Assembly: GCA_027605045.1 (NCBI GenBank) | Contig: JAQFWX010000064.1 | Span: 62,001-126,000 of the forward strand | Length of the DNA: 64,000 nt | DNA from: Phallus indusiatus | Taxonomy: Eukaryota; Basidiomycota; Agaricomycetes; Phallales; Phallaceae | Direction of reading: 5' to 3' | The notes under the pieces: generated by a model | What the model was told of the DNA's origin: nothing | The model's database searches: none | What the model saw: only the letters and a program-made list of their open reading frames with translations | Made by a program: the position numbers and the translations under genes | In this document: piece by piece, positions 1 to 12,563 of the stretch | Layout: each line of letters starts with the position of its first letter | How positions within the stretch are numbered: the first letter of the stretch is position 1

Positions 1-1386
1 CTCAATGATTGGTGACTCGTTTGCAGGATGAATGGAAACATTCCGAACACAAGCTGCGGACGAAAGAATTAACGGAAGATAAGTTGACTGAAGGAGTCTC
101 AATAATGCAAATAATCCGTCGTTTTTTACGATCTCCAGTTGATACTTTTCTAACGACAGCTCGTTAAGAGGCCAACTCATTCAAAAACTGGTTAGAATAC
201 AAAATAGCGTACCATCGCTAGCCAGGTTTCTTAATGCAAGGGCCGCTTGGCATTGAACTTTCAAACTTGGGCTGTCCATTAGCATAACCAAGCTTTGGAC
301 CAGTTTGGGCTCATTCTGAGCCAGCTTCTTTCGATTACAGGCTAGAATAGGGTGTCAGCATAATATGAAAGTAACCCCAGGTGTCTATTACCATCTACAG
401 CGATATTGCTTAGGGCGGTCGTGCAATAATATTGAACATCGGTGTCAGGAGAATTGAGAAGACTAACCAATACAGGTATGGCACCTGCATTGACAAGTTG
501 TTGTCTATTCTCATCTAACTTCAAATGTGAGCTTTGATATAGCAAACGACTTGGTGCTCTACCAATCACCTGAATGAGTCATGTTTAATAAAGCACCCGT
601 AGCATTACGTTGGACACGCATATCTTTCGAACGAGCGAGGCGAGTAAGCGGGACCAAGGCACCAGATTTAGCAATCTTAGTTTTGTTATCATCTATTTTT
701 GAGAAGTTATTTAAGGCACTATAGCTGGCATGAGACATACCATGCGTTGCCAGATTTGTTACACATCCTACCGCGTTACATTGGACTTCGACGTTTGGGC
801 TCAGCATTTGACGGATAAGAGGTTCCAAACCGCCTAGTTTGACGATGAGTAACTTGTTTTCCGCTAGATGGCAGAAATGTAAGTTAAAACCAATACAATA
901 ATCATATTCCCTCACAATTAACTGCCAGATTCCCCAACGCTGCACTAGCAGCTCGTTGAACTTCGGTGTCATGACTAGTCAAAAGAAACAAGATGGGATC
1001 CAGTGTATCTCTCCCAACAGGTCGAACTTCTTTCTCCGTAATTTCAGCAAATGCAAGGGCTGCACTTCGTTGTAGATCAACATTATCAGAAAATGAAAGG
1101 ATAGTTAACGCTGTAAGAGGAGACCCATCGAAGAAGTCTGTGGTCGTCCGGTCTTTGTAAAAGTGCTGTGAGATCGGTAGACGCAAAGACAAGAACGTAG
1201 ACATACTCTCCAAAAATTGCAGTAAATCGGCCACAGCTTCTCGTTCATTCTCTAGCAGCAAAGGTTCATAAGCATGAGATTTATGTGATCGAACTGAAAA
1301 CAGTGGTAGTCAGGACACAAAATAGCTACAAAAATGCGTTCCGACGAACAACACGAGCTACAACAGCTTGAGACAGAACTTCCCAT
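1..1386 (-). CDS. VAC8: Vacuolar armadillo-repeat protein Vac8 (3' end beyond window)
   Basis: Vac8 anchors on the vacuole membrane and serves as an adaptor for vacuole inheritance, nucleus-vacuole contacts and autophagy. The protein starts [12 protein letters not shown]: Gly2 fits N-myristoylation and the Cys pairs fit palmitoylation. The first exon is tiny; a 56-base intron (donor GTTCGT near 1349, acceptor TTTTCAG near 1294) joins it to [20 protein letters not shown], the hallmark start of the family. Armadillo repeats follow, for example [43 protein letters not shown] and [20 protein letters not shown]. The last visible codons, near base 1, read ANESPIIE, so the C-terminal repeats lie to the left of the window. 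It is divergent to the SprT-like gene. The family assignment is secure; exact splice sites are inferred. Confidence 0.93.
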
Positions 1387-1547
1387 AGAAAAATGCAAAA
1401 GAGTGGAAAACGAAAACTAGAATTAAAGCTTAAGGTGCGATGAAGAAACAAAACAGTTGTGGGTGCTGGCTGAAGCGCGATTCCAGACCCCTACGGCATA
1501 TGCCGCCCAGAGCGTAAGTATGTAATAGTAGCTGGGTAACGTAACCA

Positions 1548-1555
1548 TCACGTGA
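1548..1555. promoter_or_regulatory. Palindromic TCACGTGA (E-box) in a divergent promoter
   Basis: The 254 bases between the VAC8 and SprT-like start codons contain a perfect TCACGTGA palindrome, about 160 bases from one start and 93 from the other. CACGTG is the core site for bHLH factors of the Cbf1/SREBP type. A regulatory role is inferred from position only. Confidence 0.3.
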
Positions 1556-1640
1556 TATAATTCACATTCGACTCAAAGCGCGCAAACCTCACTGCCACAT
1601 TCGTATTTACTGAATCTCGACAGGTTTCCAGGTTTTGCCC

Positions 1641-3077
1641 ATGGTTTCTCCTAATCACGACATCATCGAAATCTCTTCTGACTCAGACGAAGAATTTATG
1701 TAAGTGAAATTTATGCGGCACATTTACATCTGAAAGAAAATTAGTATCAAAGAATACCGAAGCGAGCTGCACGCAAGTTAGTACATTGCTACACACTCCC
1801 AATAGCTTATCTTGGTTATCTATTACAGAAGATGTCAACCGGTCAAAAACACTCACAGTGAAGCTCAAGCTAACCCTGCGGATACCTACAAAAGCAACAT
1901 CGTGTCTTTGGTCGATGAAGATGTTGATGACGCAGAAAAAACTCTCCTTCCTACAAAACAGTACCCACCCAAACTCTAACTTCTGTTTAAGGGCTTATGA
2001 TTTCTTAGATCAGACACACGTAAACAAAAAACGATGGACGTCTTGACTGCCCCCACTGAACGGCTTACAATTTTACCGCGAAAGCCTCCACGAAAGCAGA
2101 AAATGCCTTTACAACAAGTACAACTGGACGACTACGCGCGCGACTTGTTCAATCAATTGAACAGCTCGGTATTCGACAAACGTTTGCCAGACACAGAGCT
2201 AGTGTGGAACGCACGGTTTTGTACAACAGCTGGCCGAGCTTACTATCATCGGTATTTTATTACCTGCAATCTATGCATTTGACTTTCTCCACCAATTTTA
2301 GAAATAATCAATCAATCACAATTACTAAAATAGAACTGTCCTCCAAGGTTGTGGACTGCGAAGGTTGAACGTTCAGACTGTGTGCTCTCGTGTGTTTTTT
2401 TTCATGGTTACTCTCCAGATCGTGTCAGATGTGTAGTTGCGCATGAAATGTGCCATTTGGCTGTTTGGATCTTGGATGATGACCCCAGAGAGAGAGGTCA
2501 TGGTACAAAGTTCAAACGATGGTGCGGAGAATTTTGAATATCTTCTTTCTTCTCACTTAGTCCGTCTGGTGATCAGGGCCAATCGTGTCGAAAATATTCG
2601 ACCGGATATCGTGGTGAAGGTAAGTTTCCACAATTCTTATTCACCGTCTTTACTTCTCAAGCCATCAGACGACCCACACCTACGATATCCACTATAAATA
2701 TAGATGGGAGTGCACACAGTGTGGTAAAATCTACGGCCGTCATTCAAACTCTATCAACATAGAGAAGAGTGGTGAGCTGTAAAAGGGGCTTAATCGGTGC
2801 TCAAACTCTAATTTTCATCCAAGCTTGTGGTGTATGCACCCCGCCTGGTACTCTTAAGGCTTTGTTCGAGATCCCACCTAAGGGCAAGTCTGTGTACAAG
2901 GGACAAAGTAAGCTTCCCACTCATCCATTCGCACATTGCTTTAAATACCCCGAAAACTTAGCAACAACGCAAGGAACTGAAAGGCAATCATCCAATCACC
3001 CACAAAAAGCAGAAACCCCGCCATCTGACGGGGAGATTGAAACACTGTTACCAAACTTACTAAACCTTACGGTCTGA
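1641..3077 (+). CDS. SprT-like zinc metalloprotease (GCNA/ACRC-type)
   Basis: SprT-family proteases (Spartan, GCNA, yeast Wss1 as a distant analogue) cut proteins crosslinked to DNA. The start at 1641 gives MVSPNHDIIEISSDSDEEF, then an intron. The SprT domain begins around LDDYARDLFNQLNSSVFDKRLPDTELVWN. The catalytic helix is VVAHEMCHLAVW (HExxH), followed by RERGHGTKFKRW, which supplies the third zinc ligand. A zinc-ribbon-like end is split by introns: YRWECTQCGKIYGRHSNSI, then after a splice SACGVCTPPGTL, giving two CxxC pairs. The N-terminal hydrophobic patch followed by Ser and acidic residues looks like a SUMO-interacting motif. The C-terminal tail is low in complexity and its last intron is uncertain. 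Family certain, exact ortholog not. Confidence 0.85.
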
Positions 3078-3307
3078 GGTTTTTGTATTAGGATATGCCT
3101 TTCACTTCAAATCTGAGAAATTAGAATTTTTTTCGTCTAATGCTAAGGATTGTAATTGTATCTCCAGTATTGTTTAGTTGCCATTACTCGCCTCAACCAC
3201 TCCAAATACAGTATGTAATAGCAATTAGACCTGCGTTAACAGCCTATTCAAGCCTCGTTTCGAATCCGATGGGTGCTGAGTCTAATCCCTTTCGAAATTG
3301 CCAGTTA

Positions 3308-5637
3308 CTAGCGTTCTTCGTAAAGAGACTTCGCCCCATCCCCACCACCAATATCAGCTTCCAGCCTTGCAGAACTCGTACCAAATTGCATTGCTCTTTT
3401 CTTGCGAGCGCTTGCCATTTTTAGTCCTAGTTTCTTAGCTAACAAACGTAGTAGCATTTTGTCACCTATCCCAGCTCCTAATCGGGGGTCTGTCTTCAGA
3501 TGCACTGGCATCTGAGATATGGTGTTGACAACAGTCAATGAAAGGAAAGGATGCCTCGACTCTTTTCCGTGGTGAGAAATGATTCGATCGTCGCGACCTA
3601 AATTCCGAGCCGGTATTCGGTCCAGTTCTAATTGAAGCTAAAACAGATCGCAAGACAATAAAACATTTTTCTCTGAGAGCTTACCTCATCTGTAAGTCCC
3701 GACCAACCCATAGTTTTGAACACGGACAAGTGTCGAGCGTAGCCTCCAAGGAGTTCATCAGATCCCAGACCATTCAATAAAACCTTCGCTGAACTGTCAT
3801 AATTGATAGTAGGGTACTTGGAATTACGCAATATACCCGACGCTTTAGACAAAAAGTATAAAGCGAGAGCCAAGCTCTGCATGTCTTCATTAGCAACACA
3901 CACTCTTTCCGTCTCAAGACACACACCAAATCCATAACTGTTTTACTAGGATACATGATGCTCTGCACGACCTCCTTCGCATGGGAAGACTCGGCGTAGG
4001 TGACGTTAATTTCCACCTAGAACTGTGAAAACTGCTCAAAGTGCTGGTGATTCAAGACCTACAAAATTCCATCGCCGATTTGGACACAACCGACGAAGTT
4101 CCCCCAGCTCTTCCAATCCAGAGAGCCGATCGGGTACATCATACATAATGTCGTTATTTGAAGGACCAGTGACTGGTGCATCCTCTCCATTTCGGCTAGG
4201 TCCCTCTTTACTGTTACGGGATGTATTTGACCGTAGTCTCCTGGGATTTTCAAAGGCCACGTTAAGCAAATCTATAGGTTCGCTGGAGGGTATATGTCTC
4301 AACATACAACTCAGTGTACCGACGATGGCTATGTTGTGAACACATAACTCACCGATCAGCCAGGAAGGCAATGATAGTTGAATCTATCCCGCCAGAAAAC
4401 AACACCGCAACTCGGGAACCGTCATAACTAGAACACTACGTTTTTATCATATAAAGATACTTGACGTCCGCTTACGTTGGCGGTGGAGGTATATTCCTCA
4501 CTTGTTCATCAACACTTTTATCGAGGACATTGAATAATCTGTCCACAGCATTTGTCAGATCTTCTCTTAGCGGGCCCATATCAGAGTTCAGGTTAGGAAG
4601 GGTGGGCTCTTCTGGAATGTTGTTGTTAACTGGGAGGATCGCTGCCTGTGATGACATCAGGAGTATATGCATGAGGTGACAAGTGAACCCACAAAGTTAG
4701 GCAACCCGGGTTGTATGTTTCTGACTCTCCGATTAATCATAATTTCTGGAGATAGACGATCCATAGAAGATGACTGAGAAAGATCAATACTATAAATGTA
4801 TTTCGAATCTAGTTCTTCGAAAGTACAACCGTATCCAGGTCCGATTGAAACAGAAGACAGTGAGAAAAAGGGATGTTTTTCAGTTGGATAATGCAACAGG
4901 AGTGATCGTCGACCTAAAGGATCACGGCCAAAATACAGGCGTCGGTGTTTCCGCTTTATATAAAAATCAACCATCAACGTAACGGTTAAAGACGTATATA
5001 TACCTGATAATACACAAATGCATACCTACGGAAAAGAAGATGCGGTCAAAGTATCAAAAACAGACAAATAATGATATCATACGGGCCCTCGACTTGGGAA
5101 AGAAGATGATATATGTCATCTGTGTTTCTCGAACTCTCTAAAGCGGAGAATAAGATAGAGCCGTCGTTTTGCTCCAGAGATACCTGTGAGATGCAACGAG
5201 GTAATAGAAGAGATTTTTCTGAGAGTTATTCAACTATACCTCAATGCCGTCAAATACCTTTGTTTCTACTATTAGTATGGGTCTATTTATACAGGGACTT
5301 AAATCGCTTGCCTCTCCGTTCCAACAAAATACAGTATTGTCTGACACATGGGGTTGTACGACTGGTTCAGGGCCACGTAGATGCAAAGTAGATACGAAAA
5401 ATGACAAATGAAGAGTTGAGTTAGGTTGGACCTGGACGTCAAAATCTTCTTGATGTTGCAATTCGGGTCCTTTGTTGATTCGGATAGCGATAATTCGTTC
5501 GCTACAGTTTCAGTATGCAAACAAAAAAAAAACTAACCTCGCCTGGTGTTATTGACTAGCAGTTGCAGCCATTCAGTCGATCTAAGTACCGTATCTGAGA
5601 CCTTCGCCGAGCACACACAAACAGCAATACCACACAT
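3308..5637 (-). CDS. Asparagine synthetase domain-containing protein (ASNSD1-like)
   Basis: The start gives MCGIAVCVCSAK, placing the nucleophile Cys2 of a class II glutamine amidotransferase right after the initiator. Further exons give INKGPELQHQEDFD and STLHLRGPEPVVQP then NTVFCWNGE, the pattern of the ASNSD1 GATase domain, and GRDPLGRRSLLLH. The ATP-pyrophosphatase part contains VAVLFSGGIDSTIIAFLADR (PP-loop SGGIDST) and later KVLLNGLGSDELLGGYARHL. The protein ends GGGDGAKSLYEER. ASNSD1 proteins resemble asparagine synthetase but their reaction is not established, so I do not call this ASN1. The gene has many short introns; borders between about 4370 and 5230 are less certain. It lies downstream of, and in the same direction as, the 6-phosphogluconate dehydrogenase gene, with 157 bases between them. 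Confidence 0.88.
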
Positions 5638-5794
5638 TCAAGCGGGTAATAGATTCGAGGAAAATATTGTTTACGTAACACTTTCAAGGCAACAATGGGA
5701 TCTCGTCAGTACATGTGATCAGGACATCGGATACATTCTTCTAAAAATTTCATTATACATTATTCAATTGATCCTTTATACTGGGGATTACGAT

Positions 5795-7891
5795 CTAGGC
5801 GTTGTAGCTTGAGGATGCAACAGTTCCGCCTCGGCCAGTCCAATTTATATCTGCAAGACGTAAGTGTAGGAAAAAAAAACGAAGATGACACTCACGGATA
5901 TCTTCATTAGTACGAAGACGGCTGTTTTCTTTGCCTGGCATTACCCGGAAAGTATGAGCTCCGAAATAATCGCGCTACATATTCATTGCATCGTCACAAC
6001 CAAGATGCTCAAATGGATACTTTACTTACCTGAGCTTGAAGCAGGTTCGCAGGAACAACTTCACTTCGGTAGCCGTCAAAGAATGCCAATGCTGTGGACA
6101 GTGCAGGAGTGGGAATGCCCCAAAGAGCAGTTTGCGCAGCAATACGACGCCAGCCAGGTTGAGCTTTATGAATGGCTACAAAATAATCAGAAGGTGCAGG
6201 AAGACAGATATAGAAAACATACCTTTAATGAAGAAATCGTCAAACAGCAAGCTATCGATGTGAGGATTTTTTTCATAAGCTTTGGTGATGTCGCCTAGAA
6301 AAACGCTCTTGACAAGTACATGAGTGAATGCTCAATCCGTCCTTCCTCTCATAGGGTACATACTTTAATAATGCACCCTCCACGCCACATACGGGCGATA
6401 CCGGCATAATTAAGGTTCCATTTCAACTACGAATAAACGAAAATAAGATGTGTGATCGCTCTAGTCTTCTTCTTCCTCACCTCCTTGGCAGTTTCTCTCA
6501 TTAACATGAAACCTTGAGTATAGGAAATGATTTTAGAGGCATATAAGGCTTGTTCCAAATCATCGATGAATTGTTGTTTATCTCCTTTGAAAGGCTCTCT
6601 TTGAGGACCAGAAAGCACTTTACTAGCGCGAGTACGCTCCGCTTTTATAGCAGACAAACAACGGGCAAAGACAGCTTCGCCAATTAACGTGACTGAAAAT
6701 AAAAAGTCAGACAGTTTGAGTGGTAAGGAAGGAAGAACAGCCAACCCGCTGTGCCAGCATCCAAGGCAGCGATGGCAGTCCATTTGCCAGTGCCTTTCTG
6801 ACCCGCTTGATCGAGAATTTTGGTTACCATGGGTTCCCCGTCGTCGTCTTTGAATTTAAGGATGTTTGCTGTTATTTCGATCAAAAAGGAGTCGAGAACG
6901 CCTTTGTTCCATTTCTGAAATATGTCGCTGATTTCATTCTCATGAAGCCCCAGACCTCGCTTCAAAATATCATAACCCTCGGCGATCAGTTGCATATCAC
7001 CGTATTCGATACCTTAAAAAAGTGTGTGTTAGTTGGAATACTCGTTTAAGGCTCCTTCGCACCATTGTGAACCATCTTAACGTAATGTCCTGAGCCAGTC
7101 TCGCCCACCCAGTCGCAGCAAGGCTCACCGTTCACTTGAGCAGCCGTTGCTTGGAATATAGGTTTTATGGAAGGCCATGCTGCATTAGAACCGCCAGGCA
7201 TCAAGGAAGGTCCATGACGAGCACCCTCTTCCCCTCCAGACACACCAGAACCCACGAACAGTAGTCCTTTGCTTTCAAGTTCTTGAGTACGACGTATTGA
7301 ATCAGGGTAATGAGAGTTTCCTCCATCGATGATGATGTCTCCTTTTTCCAGATGAGGGATTAACTTGTTAATGAAGTCGTCTACTGCAGGGCCGGCTTTG
7401 ACAAGAAGGACGATCTTTCTTGGCTTTTTGAGCTTTGCACAAAGTTCTTCGATTGAATGGGCGCCTTGTATGTTAGTCCCTGATATCGTCGATGATATAG
7501 ATGATTTGAGTCGAAATAAGAAAGAAAAAAAACACCTTTTGCTTCGTTCTCCAAAAAACTATCAACCTTGCTAGTAGTACGATTGTAACAGACAACTGTA
7601 AACCCTTTGTCGTTCATGTTGAGGATAAGGTTTTGGCCCTGGTGTGGATGAATAAACTCTATGAAAGCGATATAAATCATCTTCTCACCATGACGGCCAA
7701 ACCAATAAGGCCAATATCACCGCTGTGATATTGTGTGTATATAAGTTCAAAGCATAAGCAACAGAACACTCACGTTGGGTTGGACATTGTGAGACTCGCG
7801 TTTAGTGTGAAAGGAGAGAGAGATGTTTAATCCGAGCGCTCACTTCAGTGGATAAGTCAGTATCGATAATAGTACTAGATGCTGATGACAT
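5795..7891 (-). CDS. GND1: 6-phosphogluconate dehydrogenase, decarboxylating
   Basis: This enzyme oxidises 6-phosphogluconate to ribulose-5-phosphate and CO2 with NADP+, the NADPH-yielding step of the cytosolic pentose phosphate pathway. The protein begins [15 protein letters not shown] split Rossmann motif [12 protein letters not shown] joins across an intron to [40 protein letters not shown] and [15 protein letters not shown] are the family substrate and catalytic signatures. The C-terminal domain gives [18 protein letters not shown] and [11 protein letters not shown]. The end reads [16 protein letters not shown], the typical C-terminus that reaches into the partner subunit. The short N-terminal extension before the Rossmann fold is longer than in many orthologs. 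A CACGTG core lies a few bases upstream of the start codon. Confidence 0.95.
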
Positions 7892-8718
7892 ATTGGTCAC
7901 GTGGACCACTCAAATGACGATGATTAGTAATTTGTAATTAGTAACTAATAACACACCAGTAATTACTCAACAACGACTCGACTTGCACGAATTCTCGGCC
8001 CTTCAGCTAGCACCGGCATTAGAGTAACAATTAAATCAACGCGTTTAATAACGTTGTATATTATGAAGCTTTAGCAAGTACTACTCTGAGCAGAACTTAT
8101 GATTTACGTTTTCAAAATGATATCAAATAAACATGTTAGTAGAGGCGCAACACCACGCCGCGCCCTCTACGCGTAATACAGCGTCACCTCCCCCTAGATC
8201 TCCCTAGTCTTCTTTACCGACTACTAGTTAGCTTACTTACAAAACAGCGATGATGACGAAATTAGTAATAGTAATCGCGGAAGCAATTACAAATTGTATA
8301 TAGTACGTTGCTGCCCCAAACGCTAAGTATTTGAACGGCGTATTCTGTAATACTCAGATCTCAGGGTCCGTGCTTTATTTCTGACAAATGAAATTCCAAA
8401 GACAAAAGATTAATAAAAATTCACAATTTAGATGACCTTTTTATTGGTCGTGAGCATGATAACGGAACTTGTTAGGGATCAGGAATGGAAGCTGTTAAAG
8501 AAACAAGATATATTGGTGGAATACATTATATTCAGACACAATACTGACTACAACTATCCAGGTGCATTTCGACGTGGGAATAAACAGGAGTAGACCTTGC
8601 ACACTTGTACCAAGGTAATGCTTATGGGATTGCATACTGCTCGTAGTCAGTTATCTCGGGGGACTTCGTGTTTAGGCATACTCCGATAAGACTCAGAAGA
8701 ACACGATGAGTCTTCCAG
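7892..8718. other. Intergenic stretch, AT-rich, no gene seen
   Basis: These 827 bases lie between the GND1 start codon and the UTP13 stop codon. No reading frame here shows a recognisable product. The part from about 7920 to 7970 repeats ATTAGTAA/AGTAATTA-like words. Two ACGCGT words (MluI-type cell-cycle box) occur near 8039 and 8168. I see no tRNA or repeat boundary. Confidence 0.6.
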
Positions 8719-11598
8719 TCATATTCCACTGCTCATTTCATCCAGTATGAGATCTAAAACCCAACTATCTTGCTCCAACTTTCGTAGTCTTCGCAAATGT
8801 CTTTCGGTATAGGAAATAGTCGAATCGAAAAATCCTTTAGGTGAACTTGTATTTTGATTTTTTTCGACCGGGATTTTGAGTGCGTTCAAGACAGCATCAG
8901 CAGGTTGATATTTCGCGATGGAGTGTAATACAGCTTGAGCGATTTCGGCATTGCCGGATGTTGCATTCCATACTTGGACGAGCGATAGAAGTTTTGCCAG
9001 TGAGCTTGCCGATAGGCTCTCAAAAATAGTCTCCAATTTTAAGGATGAAGTCGTCTTGGATTGCGTATAAGTACTTTGAAGAAGGGACAACAATCGATTT
9101 GGGCGATCAATAGTCAGGGCAAGGAGGATTGCGTTTTGGTAGTCTTCAAGGCGAATATAATTCTCCAAATTTTGTTCACTAGTTTGAATTTAACCAAAGG
9201 AAGGCACAGAATACGCATGTATACTGACCATATAATTGCGTCATGACGTTGTTTTTCTCTGTCACGTTCTTCTTCTTCACTTGAGTCTTGCCAAAAGGTG
9301 ACGACGGAATCCGCACCGCCGGAAACCAATAGATTCTCATTCTCATTCGTGACCAGTGCCCACACCTAAATATATCAACTATGTTGTGACGCATTGCAGT
9401 TTCCCTTGCCCACCTTGTCCTGATGATTGTCCAAAGTAATCATGCAGTGCTCTGATTCGACATCCCAAACCTTGACCAGACCATCTGCCGCAGCGCTCGA
9501 AAGGCGACCGCCTACTTTGTTGAATCGCAGACGTAAAATAGAATTTGTATGTCCCTCGAATGTCTGGACAGAATGTTATGAACTCGGACGATGGGGGTGA
9601 AGAAGTGTAACATAACATTACCTTCAGGCAAGAGAAATCACGTAAGTTCCATAATTTAATAGTTTTATCACCACTTCCAGTAGCTAAGAGGTGTTTCGTT
9701 GAACTGAATTGCACGCTCCAAACACCTCGTTTGTGGCCTTTACAAACACCAAGTAGCCGCAATTCTCCGTACCCGGGTCTGTGTATAATGGAGTAAACCT
9801 TTGCCGTTTTATCTTGAGATCCTGAAACTAGCATTAAGTCGTCACAAGAGACGTCTAGGGCATTTATATCCTTTTCATGAGCGCGAAGTGTCGCTACACT
9901 TCGCGCTCTCGCCGGCTCGAAGGATGAATCCGTAGAAATCGACGATAAGTCCCAAACTTTGATTGTCCGATCCTGACTAGCAGTACACATAAATCGAAGT
10001 CTATTTTCGTCAGATGAGCGAGATAAGGCAACACTTCCTATGCTCCCAGTGTGCCCTTCGCAGATAACAATACAGCGCCAGTCGATTTTGTTGGGCAATT
10101 CGAGTGACGATGCGTTGCAAGCCCATAGACGTGCTGTAGAATCCTTGCTACCAGTGGCGAATATGGTCCCATCTACTGATCTATCGATGCACATAACTAT
10201 GTCATTATGTCCAGCCAAGATATAGGCATCAAACGTGTCCATGGAATAAATTCGGACGAGAGATGAGTTAGTTGTTATCGCCAAAAATGAGTCTGATAGA
10301 GACAGCAACGAAGGTCTGACAAATGCAGCATCTGTGACCTCATCGTTGAATCCAATAAGCCTGCGAATAACAGAACGCGAGTCCAAAGAATAAAACAGGA
10401 TATTTTGATCTGCAAAAAGACAGACAATCAAATTGCGCGCCGACAAATAGCTTTATTGAGTCAGACGAAAAGATAAATTGCCTTTTATTTAAAAACACGT
10501 ACTGTGCGCTCAAAATCCCTTGGATTTCATTTTGTACGTGATCATCAGAAACGCTTGTCCCTTCCAGAGTCGATAAAACGGTGCCTTGAGAAATATCCCA
10601 TATTCTCACACGCCCCTGCTCCCCAACAGTGAATACTGTGAGAGAGGGCAGTTTATCTGAGCCGTTCCGCTGATGTTGATGCTTGGAGTTTTCAAATGGT
10701 ATGATATCAAGGCCTTCGATACGTTCCAATGTCGGAATTGTTTGAGAAGGACCAACGGGATGTCTACCATGCTTGACAGATGTTAGATCCCAAAGCAAGA
10801 TCACAGAGTCGCGTCCTCCGCTTATTACCCAACGACCGTCGGATGATACTGCGATACCCCGAGGTACAGAAGAATGTCCTTCTAAAATCATGTCTGGTCG
10901 AATATTGGCTCCTGAGGAGGAAGAAAGATTGAAGATCCGTATGTAATTATCAGTTGAGCCAGTAATTAGAGATATAGCATTCCTTTTGATTAGGCTTTCT
11001 GACCGATGAAAGACGAGCGAGCTTATCAAGCCACCATGGCCTCTCAAGACGTGTGTTACATAGCCTTGACTAATATCCCATACTTTGACCACACCATCCG
11101 CGCCTCCGGAGGCCAAGTATGAAGAGCTCTGATCTACAACAGCGACATGGACTGGGGCATCGTGAGCACGAGGGACATGTCGGATAGGCAAAAGATCTTG
11201 ATTCGACAGTGAGGACAAATCGTAAATACGGAGTGACAGAGACGAAGTAAAAATATTCAGGTGCTTTCCGGAAGGAGAAACGCACATGGAGGTGACGGTA
11301 GCGGAGTCCTGCATAAACATATTTATCGACATAATCTCGAGGAGCATTAAGCCTGTACATAAAACGTACAGACTGTAGTTTACATATACCAAGACCACTT
11401 TCCACCTCCGTGATGAGGATATCTTCTTCAACGCAGGTGACGATTTTTGACCCGTCTGGGGTCAGAGCAATGGGACCGCCTGTATGGAGGGGAGGAATGA
11501 CCCTCGTTTTGCGGAACCTACAAATTATCAGATAGAAGCTAAATCAATTAATATTCAACATGCATTATGACACTTACTCACGAAATCAATGGTTTCAT
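8719..11598 (-). CDS. UTP13: U3 snoRNP / SSU processome WD40 protein Utp13
   Basis: Utp13 is a subunit of the UtpB complex, which acts in the nucleolus on 18S rRNA maturation. The start MKPLIS is joined by an intron to FRKTRVIPPLHTGGPIALTP. Two blocks of WD40 repeats follow, with typical ends such as SGGADGVVKVWDI, TGSTDNYIRIFNL, SGGRDSVILLWDL, TGSKDSTARLWAC, TASQDRTIKVWDL, SGSQDKTAKVYS and TGSGDKTIKLWNL, the pattern of a tandem beta-propeller. The C-terminal part (RLEDYQNAILLALTIDRPNR to RLRKLEQDSWVLDLILDEM) is the helical Utp13 domain. The gene is divergent to MED21 with only about 114 bases between start codons, so the two probably share a promoter. Confidence 0.92.
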
Positions 11599-11712
11599 TC
11601 GTACAGGAAGAAAAATATAAAATAATGAAGAAAAATTCTGTTTTGAGAGAGCCCTTACATAAACCAAGTCGAATAAATATGATTACATAATGCAAATGAT
11701 GTGCTCAGCGCC

Positions 11713-12381
11713 ATGCTTGAGCAACTGACGCAAATGGACCGTATTTCACAGATACAAAATGGCGTTGAACAGGTAAGTGGTTATACTGGTTTGCACAGTT
11801 GCTTGAAGATTAAGTTTTGCCAGCTGCTTACGATCATGTCCAGCAGTGTAGTCTACTTGCACATGCGAACGACGTTTAAACAAGTCAATAGTGGCGTTCC
11901 AATCTCCCGTCAGCGCCCTGCAAATGCTTATGATTCTACCGAAGATTTCTCTGGTGATTCACTTCATAAGAAAGTCATGCTAATAGTGTCTAAAGGAGAA
12001 TCTCAATTCAGGAAATCAGGATGAGCTCGTCGCCGATCTCATCCGGAAGGCTAAAGAAATTGAATATTTAATTGAAACACTACCACTTCCTGAAAGTACC
12101 GCTGATCAGGTATTTAGATGCATTTTGAAACCCGTCTTTATTCACTTAATTGCCTTGTAGAGCCTGCGTCTGGAAGAGCTGGAAAAAAAAATGCAGGCAG
12201 CCAATGATGAATACCGGTCTGCCTTAGACAGAGCCCGTGAGTTGGTCTGAGAGTCAAAACCATTCTATCTTAAATTGTCGACTCAGGGGCCTTGCATAAT
12301 CATATGAATGAAGTATTACATCTCCTGTTAAGTGACGGTGAACAAACGGCGACGGATGGAGGCGTTTTCGAAGGCACCTAA
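11713..12381 (+). CDS. MED21: Mediator complex subunit 21 (Med21/Srb7)
   Basis: Med21 pairs with Med7 in the middle module of Mediator, linking activators to RNA polymerase II. The ATG at 11713 gives MLEQLTQMDRISQIQNGVEQ, the conserved family start; an in-frame GTG lies 12 bases upstream but is not a likely start. After an intron come LLTIMSSSVVYLHMRTTFKQ and SGVPISRQRPANAYDSTEDF, then ELVADLIRKAKEIEYLIETL and a coiled coil (SLRLEELEKKMQAANDEYRS). The last exon gives ALHNHMNEVLHLLLSDGEQ and ends at 12381. Another frame from 12358 (MEAFSKAPNPDETALLDSTD) overlaps the end, so a different last splice is possible. The length is normal for the family. Confidence 0.88.
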
Positions 12382-12563
12382 TCCTGATGAGACGGCCCTC
12401 CTTGATTCAACTGACTTCCCGAATTTCGTACACCTTTTCAAGTTCTGGAAGTCGCAAGAATTTGGCTCGGACATTATTCAATGATAAACGACGGTTCCCG
12501 CCATCTGAAATTGCGAACGGAAGTCCGCCTCAGGCTGGGGGGGTATTAGGTCCGCGCCTTAAA

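Noticed and set aside
3240..3290. TTTCGAATCC looked like a tRNA B-box
   Set aside because: No A-box or cloverleaf stems are found in the 75 bases around it, and no other tRNA signals occur.
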